A stretch of 64,000 nt of DNA from UBA5069 sp963773745 (GTDB lineage Bacteria > Chloroflexota > Anaerolineae > Caldilineales > Caldilineaceae), in the NCBI GenBank assembly GCA_963773745.1, contig CAVZCL010000005.1, positions 1,860,001 through 1,924,000 on the forward strand, written 5' to 3'. Numbering within the stretch: position 1 is the stretch's first letter; each line of letters opens with the position of its first letter. Position numbers and translations under genes: made by a program. Below are positions 39,171-48,440 of this stretch, one piece after another. The notes beneath the pieces were generated by a model, which saw nothing but the letters and a program-made list of their open reading frames with translations, did no database searches and was not told the origin of the DNA.

Positions 39171-40568
39171 ATGACGGAATCACTGGAGAGCCAAACGGAA
39201 GAATCGACCGCGCCCGCGGGGGCGCAGTGCGAGGATAATGAGGCGGCATCTGGCGCAGGGTCGCCGAGGTCAGCCGCAGGGTCAGCAGCAGGGTCAGGCG
39301 TAGCCTCTACCCGCTGGAGCCGCAGGCGTTTTCTCACAGGGGCGGCAGGCGGCGCGGCAGCGCTCGTCGTTGCGGCCTGCGGGCGTGACCGCGCCGACTC
39401 GCCGCTGGCCGCACCCACGCAGCCGGCCAGCCCCATGCCATCGCCCACAACGCTGCCCGCCGGCAGCAAGAGCTACCTCCCCCTGGTGGAGAACAACGCG
39501 GCCCCGCCCACGCCCGCCGTGCCCATGTCGCCGCTCGAGCTGCCAACCAGCACGCCCGAGCCGACCAATACGGCGACGCCAAGCCCACCCACGCCGACGC
39601 CCACCCCGCCGGCAACGCCCTTCCCGCCCGGCCCGCCCAGCAAACTTGGGCTCTTTGTGGCGCGCAATGTGCCGCAAATCTTCGATCTGCTCGCAACGGG
39701 GGCCGTGACGGTCGTCAAAACGCTTGAACTCGACGGCAACTTCGTCGGCCAGATCAAGCGCACCTCACCAAATACATTGGTCGTCGGGCGCATTTCATTG
39801 CCCCAGCTTTCGCTGGCATCGCTTGACCCAATCGCCGAGGCGCAGCGCTTCGTCAATGCGCTCATGCTCATTGCCGATGACCCGGCGCGGCGGCGCTCAT
39901 TCGACGGCTGGGAGTCGTACAACGAGCCTGTGCCCGGCAGCCCCGACGACATGAAGCGCTATGGCGAATTCGAGGCCGAGCGCACGCGCCTGCTCGCAGC
40001 CGAAGGCATTCGCAGCGTCATCGGCAACTTTGGCACAGGCCAGCCGCCGCTCGAGTGGTGGGAATACTTTCTGCCCGCTGTGCAGTCTGCCAAGGATCAC
40101 AACGGCTGGCTGGGGCTGCACGAGTATTCGGCCCCCACAATCTACTGGAACACCACGCGCGCCGACCAGGGGCGCTATCCCGGCGTCTCGCCGCAGGACA
40201 CCGGCTGGCTCACGCTGCGCTATCGCAAGGTCTACAACGAAATCCTCAAGCCGCGCGGGCTCGCCATTCCGCTCGTCTTCACCGAACTGGGCGTAGACGG
40301 CCTCGTTACCGATCGTCCCGGGCCGCCCGACGCTATGGGCTGGCAGGATTTCCAGGGCTACTGGGCCGAAAACGGCTATGGCCTCTGGGGCCCGGGCGCG
40401 TATGTCGAGCAGCTTGTGTGGTATGATGCCGCAATGCGTCAGGACGACTACGTGGTGGGCGGCTGCATCTTCGTCATGGCCTCCAGCGACGGCTGGCAGA
40501 GCTACGACATCATGGGCCCGGCCGCCTCCGTGCTGGCGCAGTACCTCGGCGTACACAAGCCGGCATGA
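39171..40568 (+). CDS. Tat-exported lipoprotein with glycoside-hydrolase-like domain
   Basis: 465 residues. After an acidic N-terminus comes a twin-arginine signal with lipobox, SRRRFLTGAAGGAAALVVAACG. A long Thr/Pro linker (about 75-155) precedes a TIM-barrel-like domain. The acid/base candidate is the Glu in FDGWESYNEPVPGS and the nucleophile candidate the Glu in VFTELGVDG, on adjacent strands as in clan A glycosidases; WLGLHEYSAP lies between. The specific GH family is not identified, and similar domains exist without known activity. Anchored outside the membrane. Divergent from the SelW-like gene. Confidence 0.7.
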   Translation: MTESLESQTEESTAPAGAQCEDNEAASGAGSPRSAAGSAAGSGVASTRWSRRRFLTGAAGGAAALVVAACGRDRADSPLAAPTQPASPMPSPTTLPAGSKSYLPLVENNAAPPTPAVPMSPLELPTSTPEPTNTATPSPPTPTPTPPATPFPPGPPSKLGLFVARNVPQIFDLLATGAVTVVKTLELDGNFVGQIKRTSPNTLVVGRISLPQLSLASLDPIAEAQRFVNALMLIADDPARRRSFDGWESYNEPVPGSPDDMKRYGEFEAERTRLLAAEGIRSVIGNFGTGQPPLEWWEYFLPAVQSAKDHNGWLGLHEYSAPTIYWNTTRADQGRYPGVSPQDTGWLTLRYRKVYNEILKPRGLAIPLVFTELGVDGLVTDRPGPPDAMGWQDFQGYWAENGYGLWGPGAYVEQLVWYDAAMRQDDYVVGGCIFVMASSDGWQSYDIMGPAASVLAQYLGVHKPA

Positions 40569-40664
40569 TCGCGCCCGCGCAATCGCGCCCGCACAATCAT
40601 GCCCGCATAGTTGCAACCGGCCGCGCTGCGCGTGACCCCAATCCACAGCGTAGAGAGTCAGCCC

Positions 40665-41069
40665 ATGGCTTCCGTCATACCTCTTCTGCACGATCGTTTG
40701 GCCGTCACCGTCACCTGGTTCACGCTGGTAATCGGCCTTTGGGCGCTGGTGCAATGGCTGCGCAATCGCCCGCTGGACGCCAGTTGGTTCGGCGCGGCGG
40801 TCATCGCCCAAATCACAATCGTTGTGCAGGCGCTGCTGGGCGCGTGGCTCTACTTTGGCATGGGCATGGAGATGCCTTCGCAGCGCCCCTTCATTCATAT
40901 CCTTTACGGCGTCGTTGCGGTCATCACGCTCCCGTCGGCGTGGGGCTATTTTGGCAACCTGCCCGAAGAGCGGGTGCGTTCGCTGGCGATGGCGGCCACC
41001 TGCATCTTCCTGTGGGGCATTCTGCTGCGCTCGGCCACAACGGCCGTCTACGGCTTGCCCACTCCGTAG
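40665..41069 (+). CDS. Small four-helix membrane protein
   Basis: 134 residues with four predicted membrane helices: VTWFTLVIGLWALVQWL, WFGAAVIAQITIVVQALLGA, FIHILYGVVAVITLPSAWGY and LAMAATCIFLWGILLRSATT. No family recognised; topology resembles small cytochrome-b561-like or subunit-type proteins, but conserved heme His residues are not evident beyond one in PFIHILYG. The ATG at 40665 was chosen; the ribosome-binding site is weak (GAGAG). Confidence 0.55.
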   Translation: MASVIPLLHDRLAVTVTWFTLVIGLWALVQWLRNRPLDASWFGAAVIAQITIVVQALLGAWLYFGMGMEMPSQRPFIHILYGVVAVITLPSAWGYFGNLPEERVRSLAMAATCIFLWGILLRSATTAVYGLPTP

Positions 41070-41469
41070 TAAGGAGTACCGCGCTACGGCGCCGCAAACA
41101 AATCGCTGAAGTGTCTCGGCAACAAGCGCCGGCAGTAACCTCCCCAACCCCTCTCCGGCACATTGGAGAGGGAGAAGAGCACCACCGTTGCAGGTCATGT
41201 CTCCGGCGTGACGCCGTTATTTTGCGCCCCTCCCCAAATTTCCGGAGAGGGGCACGCGGGTGGCCGCTGTTGGCCGCTGCGCATGCGCAGTCTCACTTGG
41301 TGGCGCTGCATTTGGCGTATTACAATGAAGGAGTGCGGCCACTTCGTTCTGCGGCGCGCACCATTTGAACATCGCATTCTAACGATTCATCGCAACAAGG
41401 GTCAGTCAACTTCCGTCAAGATAATTCGCGTCAATTGCTTTTCTGGGTAATGTTCGGGTTGAACGTGCA
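41070..41469. repeat. Spacer with CCCTCTCC and GTCATGTCTCC repeats
   Basis: No gene seen. It holds CCTCTCCGGCACATTGGAGAGG (about 41150-41172), a GTCATGTCTCCGGCGTGACG copy (about 41194-41213) and CCCTCCCCAAATTTCCGGAGAG (about 41227-41249), then about 200 bases without repeats preceding the HNH gene, presumably its promoter region. Confidence 0.5.
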
Positions 41470-42003
41470 ATGTCCAAGCAAGTGCTTGTGCTCAATGCCG
41501 GTTATGAACCGCTGAGCCTCGTCTCCGTCCGCCGAGCCGTGGTGCTGCTGCTGCGCGAAAAGGCCGAGCTGCTTGAAGCCACACAGCAGATGCTCGTCGG
41601 CGCCAGTTGCTCAATGCCCGTGCCGCTGGTCATTCGCCTTGTGCACTACGTGCGGCTGCCCCACCGGCGCGTGCCGCCCACGCGTGCCGCCGTCATGCTG
41701 CGCGATGGCTACACCTGCCAGTATTGCGGCGCAACGCCCGGCCGCGATGAACTCACCGTGGATCACGTCCTCCCGCGCAGCCGCGGCGGCCGCCACGACT
41801 GGACCAACCTGGCCACCGCCTGCAAGCGCTGCAACCAGATTAAAGGCTCGGCCACACCCGAAGAGGTGCAAATGCGCCTCATGCGCCGCCCCTTCGAGCC
41901 TTCCTACGTCGCGCTCGTGCTGCTCAGCAACCCGGTCGCCGCCGAGCGCTGGGAGCATCTCATTGGTGGCGGCCGCGAAGCGCCCTTCGGCGTCGCTGCG
42001 TAG
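41470..42003 (+). CDS. HNH endonuclease-like protein
   Basis: 177 residues. The N-terminal 70 residues match the segment that precedes the nuclease in many stand-alone HNH proteins (VLVLNAGYEPLSLVSVRRAV). The HNH domain follows: zinc Cys pairs in YTCQYCGATPG and ACKRCNQIKG, catalytic Asp-His in LTVDHVLPRSRGGRHDW and the Asn in NLATAC. The role is unknown; such chromosomal copies are often solitary. ATG at 41470. The next gene begins 70 bases later on the same strand. Confidence 0.85.
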   Translation: MSKQVLVLNAGYEPLSLVSVRRAVVLLLREKAELLEATQQMLVGASCSMPVPLVIRLVHYVRLPHRRVPPTRAAVMLRDGYTCQYCGATPGRDELTVDHVLPRSRGGRHDWTNLATACKRCNQIKGSATPEEVQMRLMRRPFEPSYVALVLLSNPVAAERWEHLIGGGREAPFGVAA

Positions 42004-42073
42004 CCGCCGCACGTGCGCTACGCGCTGGCCGCAGCCAATCTCATTCCGTTCACGCAACCACCTCAGGCCCATC

Positions 42074-42733
42074 ATGCCCAAATCCGCCGGACGCGCCTAC
42101 GACACGCGCAAGGAGACAATCGACGGCCTCGTGCGTCGCCTCTCCGACCTGAACGACCAGTCGCTTACCCAGCTCTCGCAGTACATCAGCTTCCTCAAGT
42201 GGCAGGAGGAGCTTTGGAACAGCCTGCTGGATGACGAAAGCGCCGCACCGCCCAACAGCGCGCTCATCTGGCAATTCGACTTTCTGGAGGCTTTCCCGGC
42301 CGCGCGCGTGGCATCCACGCGCGCGCCGGACCTCATGGAGGTCAAGGTTGCTCCGGCTGCCTGCGGCATGGTGCAGCAGGCCTCGCTCTGGGAACACCCA
42401 CCCGTGCTTGGCACCGCCATTGTGGAGTACACCGTCGCCGTCCCCGCCACCGTGGATAGCCTGCGCATGCGCTTTGCCGTGGGCATTCGCGACGGCGCGC
42501 TCATGGAGGGCGAGAACCAGTGCGCCTTCCGCATCCTCGTCAACGGAGTGCGCATCTGGAACACCATTAAGCAGTCCACCCTCTGGGAGCGTTTTACGAT
42601 TGACCTGCCCAGCCTCTCGGGCGGCGAGATGGTTGTGCAGTTCGCCACCGACGCCCTGGGTGACAACCGCTGGAACTGGGCCGTGTGGGGCGAGCCGCAG
42701 CTGCTCGGCTACGGCGCGCGGCCGCACAAATGA
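42074..42733 (+). CDS. Protein with NPCBM-like carbohydrate-binding domain
   Basis: 219 residues from the ATG at 42074. The N-terminal 50 residues are helical (TIDGLVRRLSDLNDQSLTQL). The remainder resembles an NPCBM or jelly-roll module: VPATVDSLRMRFAVGIRDGA, QCAFRILVNGVRIWNTIKQS and a terminal DNRWNWAVWGEPQLL motif in which the Asn-Trp-Ala-Trp pattern is typical. No signal peptide, so probably cytosolic. Function unknown. Confidence 0.6.
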   Translation: MPKSAGRAYDTRKETIDGLVRRLSDLNDQSLTQLSQYISFLKWQEELWNSLLDDESAAPPNSALIWQFDFLEAFPAARVASTRAPDLMEVKVAPAACGMVQQASLWEHPPVLGTAIVEYTVAVPATVDSLRMRFAVGIRDGALMEGENQCAFRILVNGVRIWNTIKQSTLWERFTIDLPSLSGGEMVVQFATDALGDNRWNWAVWGEPQLLGYGARPHK

Positions 42734-43023
42734 AAATTGATGATTGACGATTGGGCTTGCGCAAAACGGCACCTCACCGCCCCTCCATGCGGAGAGGGGA
42801 GCAGCCGTCGTAGACGTCCCCGGCGCCGCTTGCTCCCCCATGCGAGAGGGGCCGGGGGTGAGGTGCCGTTGGTGCACCCAGCGCCTTCCCGCAAATTCGC
42901 CGCACACCTCTATATCGAGTACCATGCATCTTTGTGGCAGTGGCGCCACACTGCCGGCGCCCACTCGCCCGCAACAACTGGAAATTGCCGGCGTATTCAT
43001 CTGCATCAAATCGGAACCAACCT
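42734..43023. repeat. Spacer with CCGGGGGTGAGGTGCCG element
   Basis: No gene seen. An inverted pair (CACCTCACCGCCCCTCCATG at about 42770-42790 and GGGCCGGGGGTGAGGTGCCG at about 42851-42870) encloses GGAGAGGGGAGCAGCCGTCG. Same family as at 570-615 and 63960-63985. Confidence 0.55.
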
Positions 43024-44440
43024 ATGTCGCTTCGACTCTATAACACCCTTTCTCGCCAGGTTGAGGAATTTGTACCCCTCGAGCCGGGCAAGGTCAAGAT
43101 GTATGTTTGCGGCCCCACCGTCTATGCCGACGCACACATTGGCCACGCCATGGCGGCGCTCGTCTTCGACATGGTGCGCCGCTACCTCACCTACCGCGGC
43201 TATCGCGTCACCTACGTAACGAACTTCACCGATGTGGATGACAAGATCATCCGCCGCGCCAATGAAACAGGGCAGGACCCTATCGAGATGGCCAACGCCT
43301 TCGCCGAGAAGTACCTTGAGCACCTCGCCGACCTCAACATCCAGCCCGCCGACATCTACCCCAAGGTGAGCGAAACGATGGAGGAGATTCTGCGCGTCAT
43401 CGGGGGGCTGCAGGAGGAGGAATTCGCCTACGCGCTCAACGGTGATGTCTACTTCCGCGTGAGCAAGGACGCCGACTACGGCAAGCTCTCGCGCCGCACG
43501 CTCGATGAGGCGCTCTCGGGCACGCGCATTGACGAGGACACACGCAAGGAGAGCCCGGCCGACTTCGCGCTCTGGAAATCGGCCAAGCCCGGCGAGCCGT
43601 CGTGGGAGAGCCCCTGGGGTGCAGGACGGCCGGGCTGGCACATTGAATGCTCGGCCATGTGCCTCCACCACCTGGGCGAGACAATCGACATCCACGGTGG
43701 CGGCAATGACCTCATCTTCCCCCATCACGAGAACGAAATTGCCCAGAGCGAATCGCTCACCGGCAAGGAGTTCAGCCGCTACTGGATGCATAACGGCATG
43801 CTCCAGCTCTCCGGCGAGAAGATGAGCAAGTCGCTGGGCAACCTGATCACGATTGACGAGTTTCTTGCCAGCCACTCGCCCGACGCGCTGCGCATGTTGA
43901 TCTTCACCGGCCACTACCGCAAGCCGGTAGCCTTCAACAATGATTCGCTCGCCTCTGCCGAACGCGCGCTTGGAGCGTCTCCTCACGGGGCTGCGCCCTG
44001 CCAAGGGGAGCAAGACCACGGGGGCCGAGGCCGATACGCTGCGCGAGGCCACCGAGAACGCACGCGCCGCCTTCATTGCCTCCATGGATGATGATTTCAA
44101 CACCTCTGGCGGCATGGCGGCCATGTTCGAGCTTGTGCGCGCCATCAATACCGCGCGCGACAAGGGGGTGACGGGCCCCTTCTTCGAGGCCGCACAGCGC
44201 ACGCTGCATGAGTTGGGCGGCATCCTCGGCATGAAGCTCGAGGGCGCACGCGCCGAAAACGGCCTGGAAGTGGCAGCCGCCCCCTTCATTGACTTGCTGG
44301 TGGAAGTGCGGGGCGACCTGCGCGCCGCCAAGCAGTGGGCCGCGGCCGACAAAATCCGCAACCAGCTCAACGCGCTGGGGATTGTGATTGAAGACACGCC
44401 CACCGGCGCCGAGTGGCGCTACGAGGAGCCCACCGCATGA
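43024..44440 (+). CDS. cysS: Cysteinyl-tRNA synthetase, frameshifted
   Basis: Corrected length about 471 residues, normal for CysRS. Zinc and class I motifs: VKMYVCGPTVYADAHIGHA (HIGH region with a zinc Cys), GWHIECSAMCLHHLG, FPHHENEIAQSE and KMSKSLGN. The frame breaks at 43964-43970, in AACGCGCGC; removing one base joins DSLASAERAL to ERLLTGLRPAKGS and the C-terminal DALR-like helical region (AAFIASMDDDFNTSGGMAAM). The stop codon overlaps the start of the trmH-type gene (ATGA), so the two are translationally coupled. Confidence 0.9.
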
Positions 44441-45195
44441 GTGACTTGATTGTTGGCCGCCACGCCGCACTCGAAGCGCTGCGCGCCGATCGCCGGCGCG
44501 CGCTGCGCCTCTGGATTGAGGGGCGTGAGGGCGATCGCTCCGCCACCACCGGCATCATGGGCGAAATTATGGCGCTGGCGCAGGCGCGCAGCATCCCCGT
44601 GCGCTTCATTCAGGGCGGCCTCTTTGACAAGCTCGCACACGAGCAGGCCAACGCCCAGGGTGTGGCGCTCGAAACGGGTGACTACCCATACGTCAGCGTG
44701 CAGGAGTGCCTGGCTGCAGCCAAGGCCGCCGCCGAACCGCCGCTGCTGCTCATTCTCGATCACCTCCAGGATCCCCAGAACCTCGGCACGCTGATTCGCA
44801 CCGCCGACGCCATGGGCGTGCATGGCATCATCATCCCCGACAGGCGCGCCGCCGGTGTCACGCCTGCCGTCAGCAACGCCAGCGCCGGCTCCGTCGAGCA
44901 TCTGCGCGTGGCACAGGTAACCAACATCAGCCGCACCATTGCCGAACTGAAGGAGAAGAATATCTGGGTGGCGGGGCTGGACGACGCGCCCGATGCGCAA
45001 CTGCTGGGCGCGGCCACCCTCGACGGCGCGTTGGCGCTGGTTGTCGGCGCAGAGGCCGACGGCATAAGCCGCCTCGTGCGTGAGTCGTGCGATTTCCTCG
45101 TGCGCATTCCCATGCACGGCAAAATCGAGAGCCTCAACGCCGCCGTCGCCGGCAGCATAGCGCTCTACGCCGCGCGCCAGGCGCGTACCCGCTAA
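44437..45195 (+). CDS. rlmB: SpoU-family 23S rRNA/tRNA 2'-O-methyltransferase (RlmB/TrmH type)
   Basis: 252 residues, SPOUT methyltransferase with an N-terminal substrate-binding domain (LIVGRHAALEALRADRRRAL, ARSIPVRFIQGGLFDKLA) and the knotted catalytic domain. Motif 1 is LLLILDHLQDPQNLGTLIRT, motif 2 is LALVVGAEADGISRLV, motif 3 is IPMHGKIESLNAAVAGSIAL. It most probably makes Gm2251 in 23S rRNA; exact target not proven. Overlaps cysS by four bases, a common arrangement for these two genes. Confidence 0.85.
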   Translation: MSDLIVGRHAALEALRADRRRALRLWIEGREGDRSATTGIMGEIMALAQARSIPVRFIQGGLFDKLAHEQANAQGVALETGDYPYVSVQECLAAAKAAAEPPLLLILDHLQDPQNLGTLIRTADAMGVHGIIIPDRRAAGVTPAVSNASAGSVEHLRVAQVTNISRTIAELKEKNIWVAGLDDAPDAQLLGAATLDGALALVVGAEADGISRLVRESCDFLVRIPMHGKIESLNAAVAGSIALYAARQARTR

Positions 45196-45221
45196 ATACG
45201 AATCACATTCAGAGCGGCACT

Positions 45222-45386
45222 TTCAACGCAAGGGCGCAAGGGTGCAAGGGCGCAAGGGAAAGCAAGGCAAAGCAAACAAGACAGGGTGATTGAAGCGAGG
45301 CTTCCACAACCGCAAGCCTCGCTTCCTCCGACTCCCTACTCCCTGTACCCCACACCCAACTCCCACACCCGACATCCCACACCCGA
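45222..45386. repeat. Spacer with three repeat elements
   Basis: A one-armed copy of CGCAAGGGCGCAAGG repeats (about 45228-45272), a GAAGCGAGGCTTCCACAACCGC hairpin with its complement (45293-45325), and a one-armed ACCCCACACCCAACTCCCAC repeat (about 45345-45385). No gene. Confidence 0.55.
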
Positions 45387-46627
45387 ATGCACGTCCGCCT
45401 GATCGACCCGCACGCCGCCAACTGGAGCGCCGAACTCGACCGCATTGGCCTGCGCCTGCGCGATCACCAGGATATTGCGCTCTTCCCCTACCACTTCCTG
45501 CAGGTCACGCTGCCGCGCATTGGCGGCACGGCAGCATGGATTGAGGAGGATGGCACACGTGTCGGTGCGGGCTTCATCTTCCCCCGCCAGCGCGACCGCG
45601 GCGGCGCGCACGTCTTCACCTTCCGCTACCACTTCTTTCGCGGCGTGCCGCCACCCCCCAGGGAGCAGCTTGTCGACGCCGCGCGCCGGCTGCGCTGCAC
45701 GGGCAGGAGGTCTTTCTCTACAACCCGCTCGACATGCAGGCTTACTCCTCTACATACAAGAGCTATGGAATGGTGGGGATTGGTCGCCCCGACGCCGATG
45801 AGGCCGCCGCCATCCCAGCCCTCCACGCCGAAATCTGGGGCAGCCCGCCCGAGTTCATCTATCCCGCCGACATGCACAGCATCAACTTCGGCGCGGCCAC
45901 CTCGCTGGTGGCGCGTGTCGATGGGCGCATCGTGGGCTTCCTGGCCGGTTTTGCCAAGTTCGGCGGGCGGCCCCTGCCCGCTGACTGGAACGAGCGCTTT
46001 GGCGGCGATTACCGCATCGAATCGCAGATCATGGGTGTGCTGCCCGCCTACCGCGGCCTGCGTATTGCCAATTTGCTCAAGCGTGCGCAGGCCGAGCAGG
46101 CGTGGCGCGAGGGCATTGGTATCGTCAACTGGACGGCGGACCCGCTCCAATATCCCAACGCCGCGCTCAACTTTGGGCTGTTGCGCGCCGTGGCCTTCCA
46201 TTTCATTCCCGATCTCTACCCCTTCCGCAACAACCTCAACCGCGTCGCGGCATCGCGCTTTTCACTGGCCTGGCTGGTGGGTACGCAGCGTGTGCGCAAC
46301 GAGCCCGCCGAGGGCGCACGCGCCAATGTGCTCGACCTGACCCACTATCCCGAGATTGAGCGTGTGAATGATGGCTGCACCGTGCTGAATGATGCGCCCA
46401 CCGCGCCCATGATTGCGCTGGAGGTGCCCGCCAACTGGACGGCGCTGCAGGCCGACGACGTACACGCCGCCGTTCGCTGGCGCGACGCGACGGACCCCCT
46501 CTTCAAGCAACTGATCGGCTTGACCGACGGGCGCTATGTGGTGACGAACGTGGGCGTCAGCGGCGAGAGGCGCTACCTCGTGGCAGAGCGAGCATCCCCC
46601 GCACTCTGGGCCCGCCTCGGAACATAA
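45387..46627 (+). CDS. GNAT-family acetyltransferase-like protein, frameshifted
   Basis: Corrected length about 412 residues. The first frame encodes about 100 residues (MHVRLIDPHAANWSAELDRI, then YHFLQVTLPRIGGTAAWIEE); it breaks at 45682-45699 around GCTGCGCTGCAC and resumes as HGQEVFLYNPLDMQAYSSTY. The second part contains a GNAT core with FGAATSLVARVDGRIVGFLA and the acetyl-CoA-binding motif QIMGVLPAYRGLRIANLLKR, followed by a C-terminal domain (VNDGCTVLNDAPTAPMIALE, then VPANWTAL). The substrate is unknown; the large N- and C-terminal parts are typical of Chloroflexota paralogues rather than small GNATs. Confidence 0.65.
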
Positions 46628-47073
46628 ATACGACGCGAAGGCGCAAAGGCGCAGAGGTAACGCAAAGAAAAGCAACAGCGAGAACACAGGCGTTCATGCC
46701 TTGTCGGCACAACGCAGAATGAACACGGGCTTCGTGTGCCGCGCCGCAATGACCGTCTACGTAGGTGGCGGCTTTAGCCGACACACCCGTCGTATCAAGC
46801 GCGGATCCGTGGCTGGCGGGTGGTGCATCTCCTAACTTTACGGCGCGTTTCGTAGCGGCGGCTTCAGCCGCCGTTCTCGAGGACGCGGTGCGGTCTCCAC
46901 CTACGGCGGCTGAAGCCGCCGCTACGAAACGCAACCCGGGCTTAAGGGATGCACGACGGGGTGTGTCGGCTAAAACCGCCACCTACGGTATCTCGCTTCC
47001 GCTTTACTCTGTGTTCTCGCTGTTGCTTTTCTTTGCGTTTCCTCTGCGCCTTTGCGCCTTCGCGTCGTATCTG
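46628..47073. repeat. Nested palindromes between convergent genes
   Basis: No gene seen. The outer arms are the CGCAAAGGCGCAGAGG family (46634-46680 and 47022-47066). Inside are GTAGGTGGCGGCTTTAGCCG with its complement (46762 and 46970) and TAGCGGCGGCTTCAGCCGCC with its complement (46852 and 46906). The nested order looks like repeat insertion into repeat. Confidence 0.7.
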
Positions 47074-47826
47074 CTAAATGCCAGTCGGCAGGTCGATGAA
47101 CTGGAAGTCGAGGTTGAAACGCTCGGCGAGGTGCGCGCCCAGGGCCTGCACGCCCACGGTCTCCGACACGTAGTGGCCGCCGTAGAGCAGGTTGACGCCG
47201 TAATCCTGTGCATCGTAGAAGTGGGCGTGGCTCGTTTCGCCGGTCACAATTGTGTCGCAACCCAGCGCCGCGGCGGCCCCAATCTCGCCTGCGCCCCCGC
47301 CGCTGAGGATTGCCACGCGCTGGCTGTTGCGCGGCCCGAATGGCTGCACCAGTGCCGGCTCGCCCACCTGCGCAACAAAGCGCCCCACCAGCGCCTCAAA
47401 TGCAACAGGCTCAGCCGCAGCCGCAAGCGCCCCAATCTTGAAGCCGTTAAAGGGCGCCCACCAGTCGATGACCTCCAGCCCCAGACGGCGCGCCAACTCG
47501 GCGTTGTTGCCCACGGTCGGGTGGCCATCCAGCGGCAGGTGCGCCGCGTAGAGGTTGAGGTTGGCAGCGAAGAAGGTGCGCAGCAGCGCGGCAAAATGGC
47601 CCTTGATCAGGCGCGCCGGCCCCCACAGAATGCCGTGATGGACGAGCAACAGATCGGCCTGCGCAGCCATGGCCGCTTCCACACTGGGCCTGTGCGCGTC
47701 CACCATGCCGACAATGCGCTGCACCTCAGCGCGCCCCTCCACCTGCAGCCCCTGCGGCCCGTAATCCTTTACCTCGCCAATGCGCAGGTATTCATCCAAA
47801 TAGCGTACAAGTTCATCGCGCTCCAT
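47074..47826 (-). CDS. Nif3-like dinuclear metal centre protein
   Basis: 250 residues of the NIF3/DUF34 (YbgI) family. Metal-ligand motifs: ADLLLVHHGILWG (two His), YAAHLPLDGHPTVGNNAELA, and the C-terminal ETSHAHFYDAQDYGVNLLYG, GHYVSETVGVQALGAHL. Full length for the shorter bacterial form. Proposed as a GTP cyclohydrolase-like or damaged-metabolite repair hydrolase in other organisms; the exact reaction is unsettled. It faces the GNAT gene convergently. Confidence 0.85.
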   Translation of the reverse strand: MERDELVRYLDEYLRIGEVKDYGPQGLQVEGRAEVQRIVGMVDAHRPSVEAAMAAQADLLLVHHGILWGPARLIKGHFAALLRTFFAANLNLYAAHLPLDGHPTVGNNAELARRLGLEVIDWWAPFNGFKIGALAAAAEPVAFEALVGRFVAQVGEPALVQPFGPRNSQRVAILSGGGAGEIGAAAALGCDTIVTGETSHAHFYDAQDYGVNLLYGGHYVSETVGVQALGAHLAERFNLDFQFIDLPTGI

Positions 47827-47850
47827 GGCTTATCCCCTATCTGAGTTTAA

Positions 47851-47997
47851 TAGTCCGCAATAAGGCGCGAAACGACCTGTACACAGATTTCACAGATTAG
47901 ACAGATAACAACAGACTGATCTGTCTGGTCAATCTGTTGTTATCTGTCGAATCTGTGAAATCTGTGTACAGGTCGTTTCGCGCCTTATTGCGGACTA
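47851..47997. repeat. 147-bp near-perfect hairpin, CACAGATTTCACAGATT family
   Basis: Arms begin TAGTCCGCAATAAGGCGCGA and contain TACACAGATTTCACAGATT; the right arm is the complement ending TTATTGCGGACTA. Centre gatctgtctggtc. It lies between the Nif3-like gene and the DUF951 gene, both on the minus strand. The AATCCGCAATAAGGA motif also flanks the element at 57771-57878. Confidence 0.85.
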
Positions 47998-48019
47998 CTC
48001 TGCAACCTGCAACTCGTCT

Positions 48020-48229
48020 TTATTCCGCCTCCGCACCCCGCCGCACAAACTTCTTCACCTGGCGCGCAAATTGGCGGCGCGGCACCATCACGCGCCGCTT
48101 GCACGTAAGGCATTCAATGCCCACGTCGGCGCCCACACGCGTCACCTGCCACTCCAGCCCCCCGCACGGGTGGGGCTTGCGCATGAGCACCACGTCTCCC
48201 ACATAGAGCTTCTCGCTGATCTCGAGCAT
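48020..48229 (-). CDS. DUF951 family protein
   Basis: 69 residues. Matches the small DUF951 family: LYVGDVVLMRKPHPCGGLEW, VTRVGADVGIECLTCKRRVM and VPRRQFARQVKKF. The paired Cys residues (PCGG and CLTC) could bind zinc. Function unknown; widespread in Firmicutes and Chloroflexota, where it is sometimes next to DNA-replication genes. ATG at 48229 chosen to match the family start. Confidence 0.8.
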   Translation of the reverse strand: MLEISEKLYVGDVVLMRKPHPCGGLEWQVTRVGADVGIECLTCKRRVMVPRRQFARQVKKFVRRGAEAE

Positions 48230-48253
48230 GAATCCTGAGCCAATCAAGCATCA

Positions 48254-48424
48254 ACATCTTCAACGCAAAGGCGCAAAGACGGCAAAGAACCGCAAACGAG
48301 AATACCGACCATAACTGCTGTTAATCGTCTCCCCACACAGTCGCAAATGTCGGTCTTGCTTTTCTCTTGCTTTTCTCTTGTTGTTCCTTTGCGCCCTTTG
48401 CAACCTTTGCGCCTTTGCGTTGAA
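48254..48424. repeat. Inverted repeat of the CGCAAAGGCGCAAAG family
   Basis: Left arm CAACGCAAAGGCGCAAAGAC (48258-48277), right arm around 48383-48424 (tttgcgccctttgcaacctt, tgcgcctttgcgttgaagc). It lies between the PIG-L deacetylase gene and the DUF951 gene on the minus strand, immediately after the deacetylase stop codon. Confidence 0.7.
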
Positions 48425-48440
48425 GCTGTTGCTGCCTCCC

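Noticed and set aside
43960..43972. Programmed ribosomal frameshifting in cysS, dnaN, argS and others
   Set aside because: No slippery heptamer, no shared stimulator, and the genes are ones that are not frameshifted elsewhere; the shared feature is GCGC, which fits a sequencing cause.
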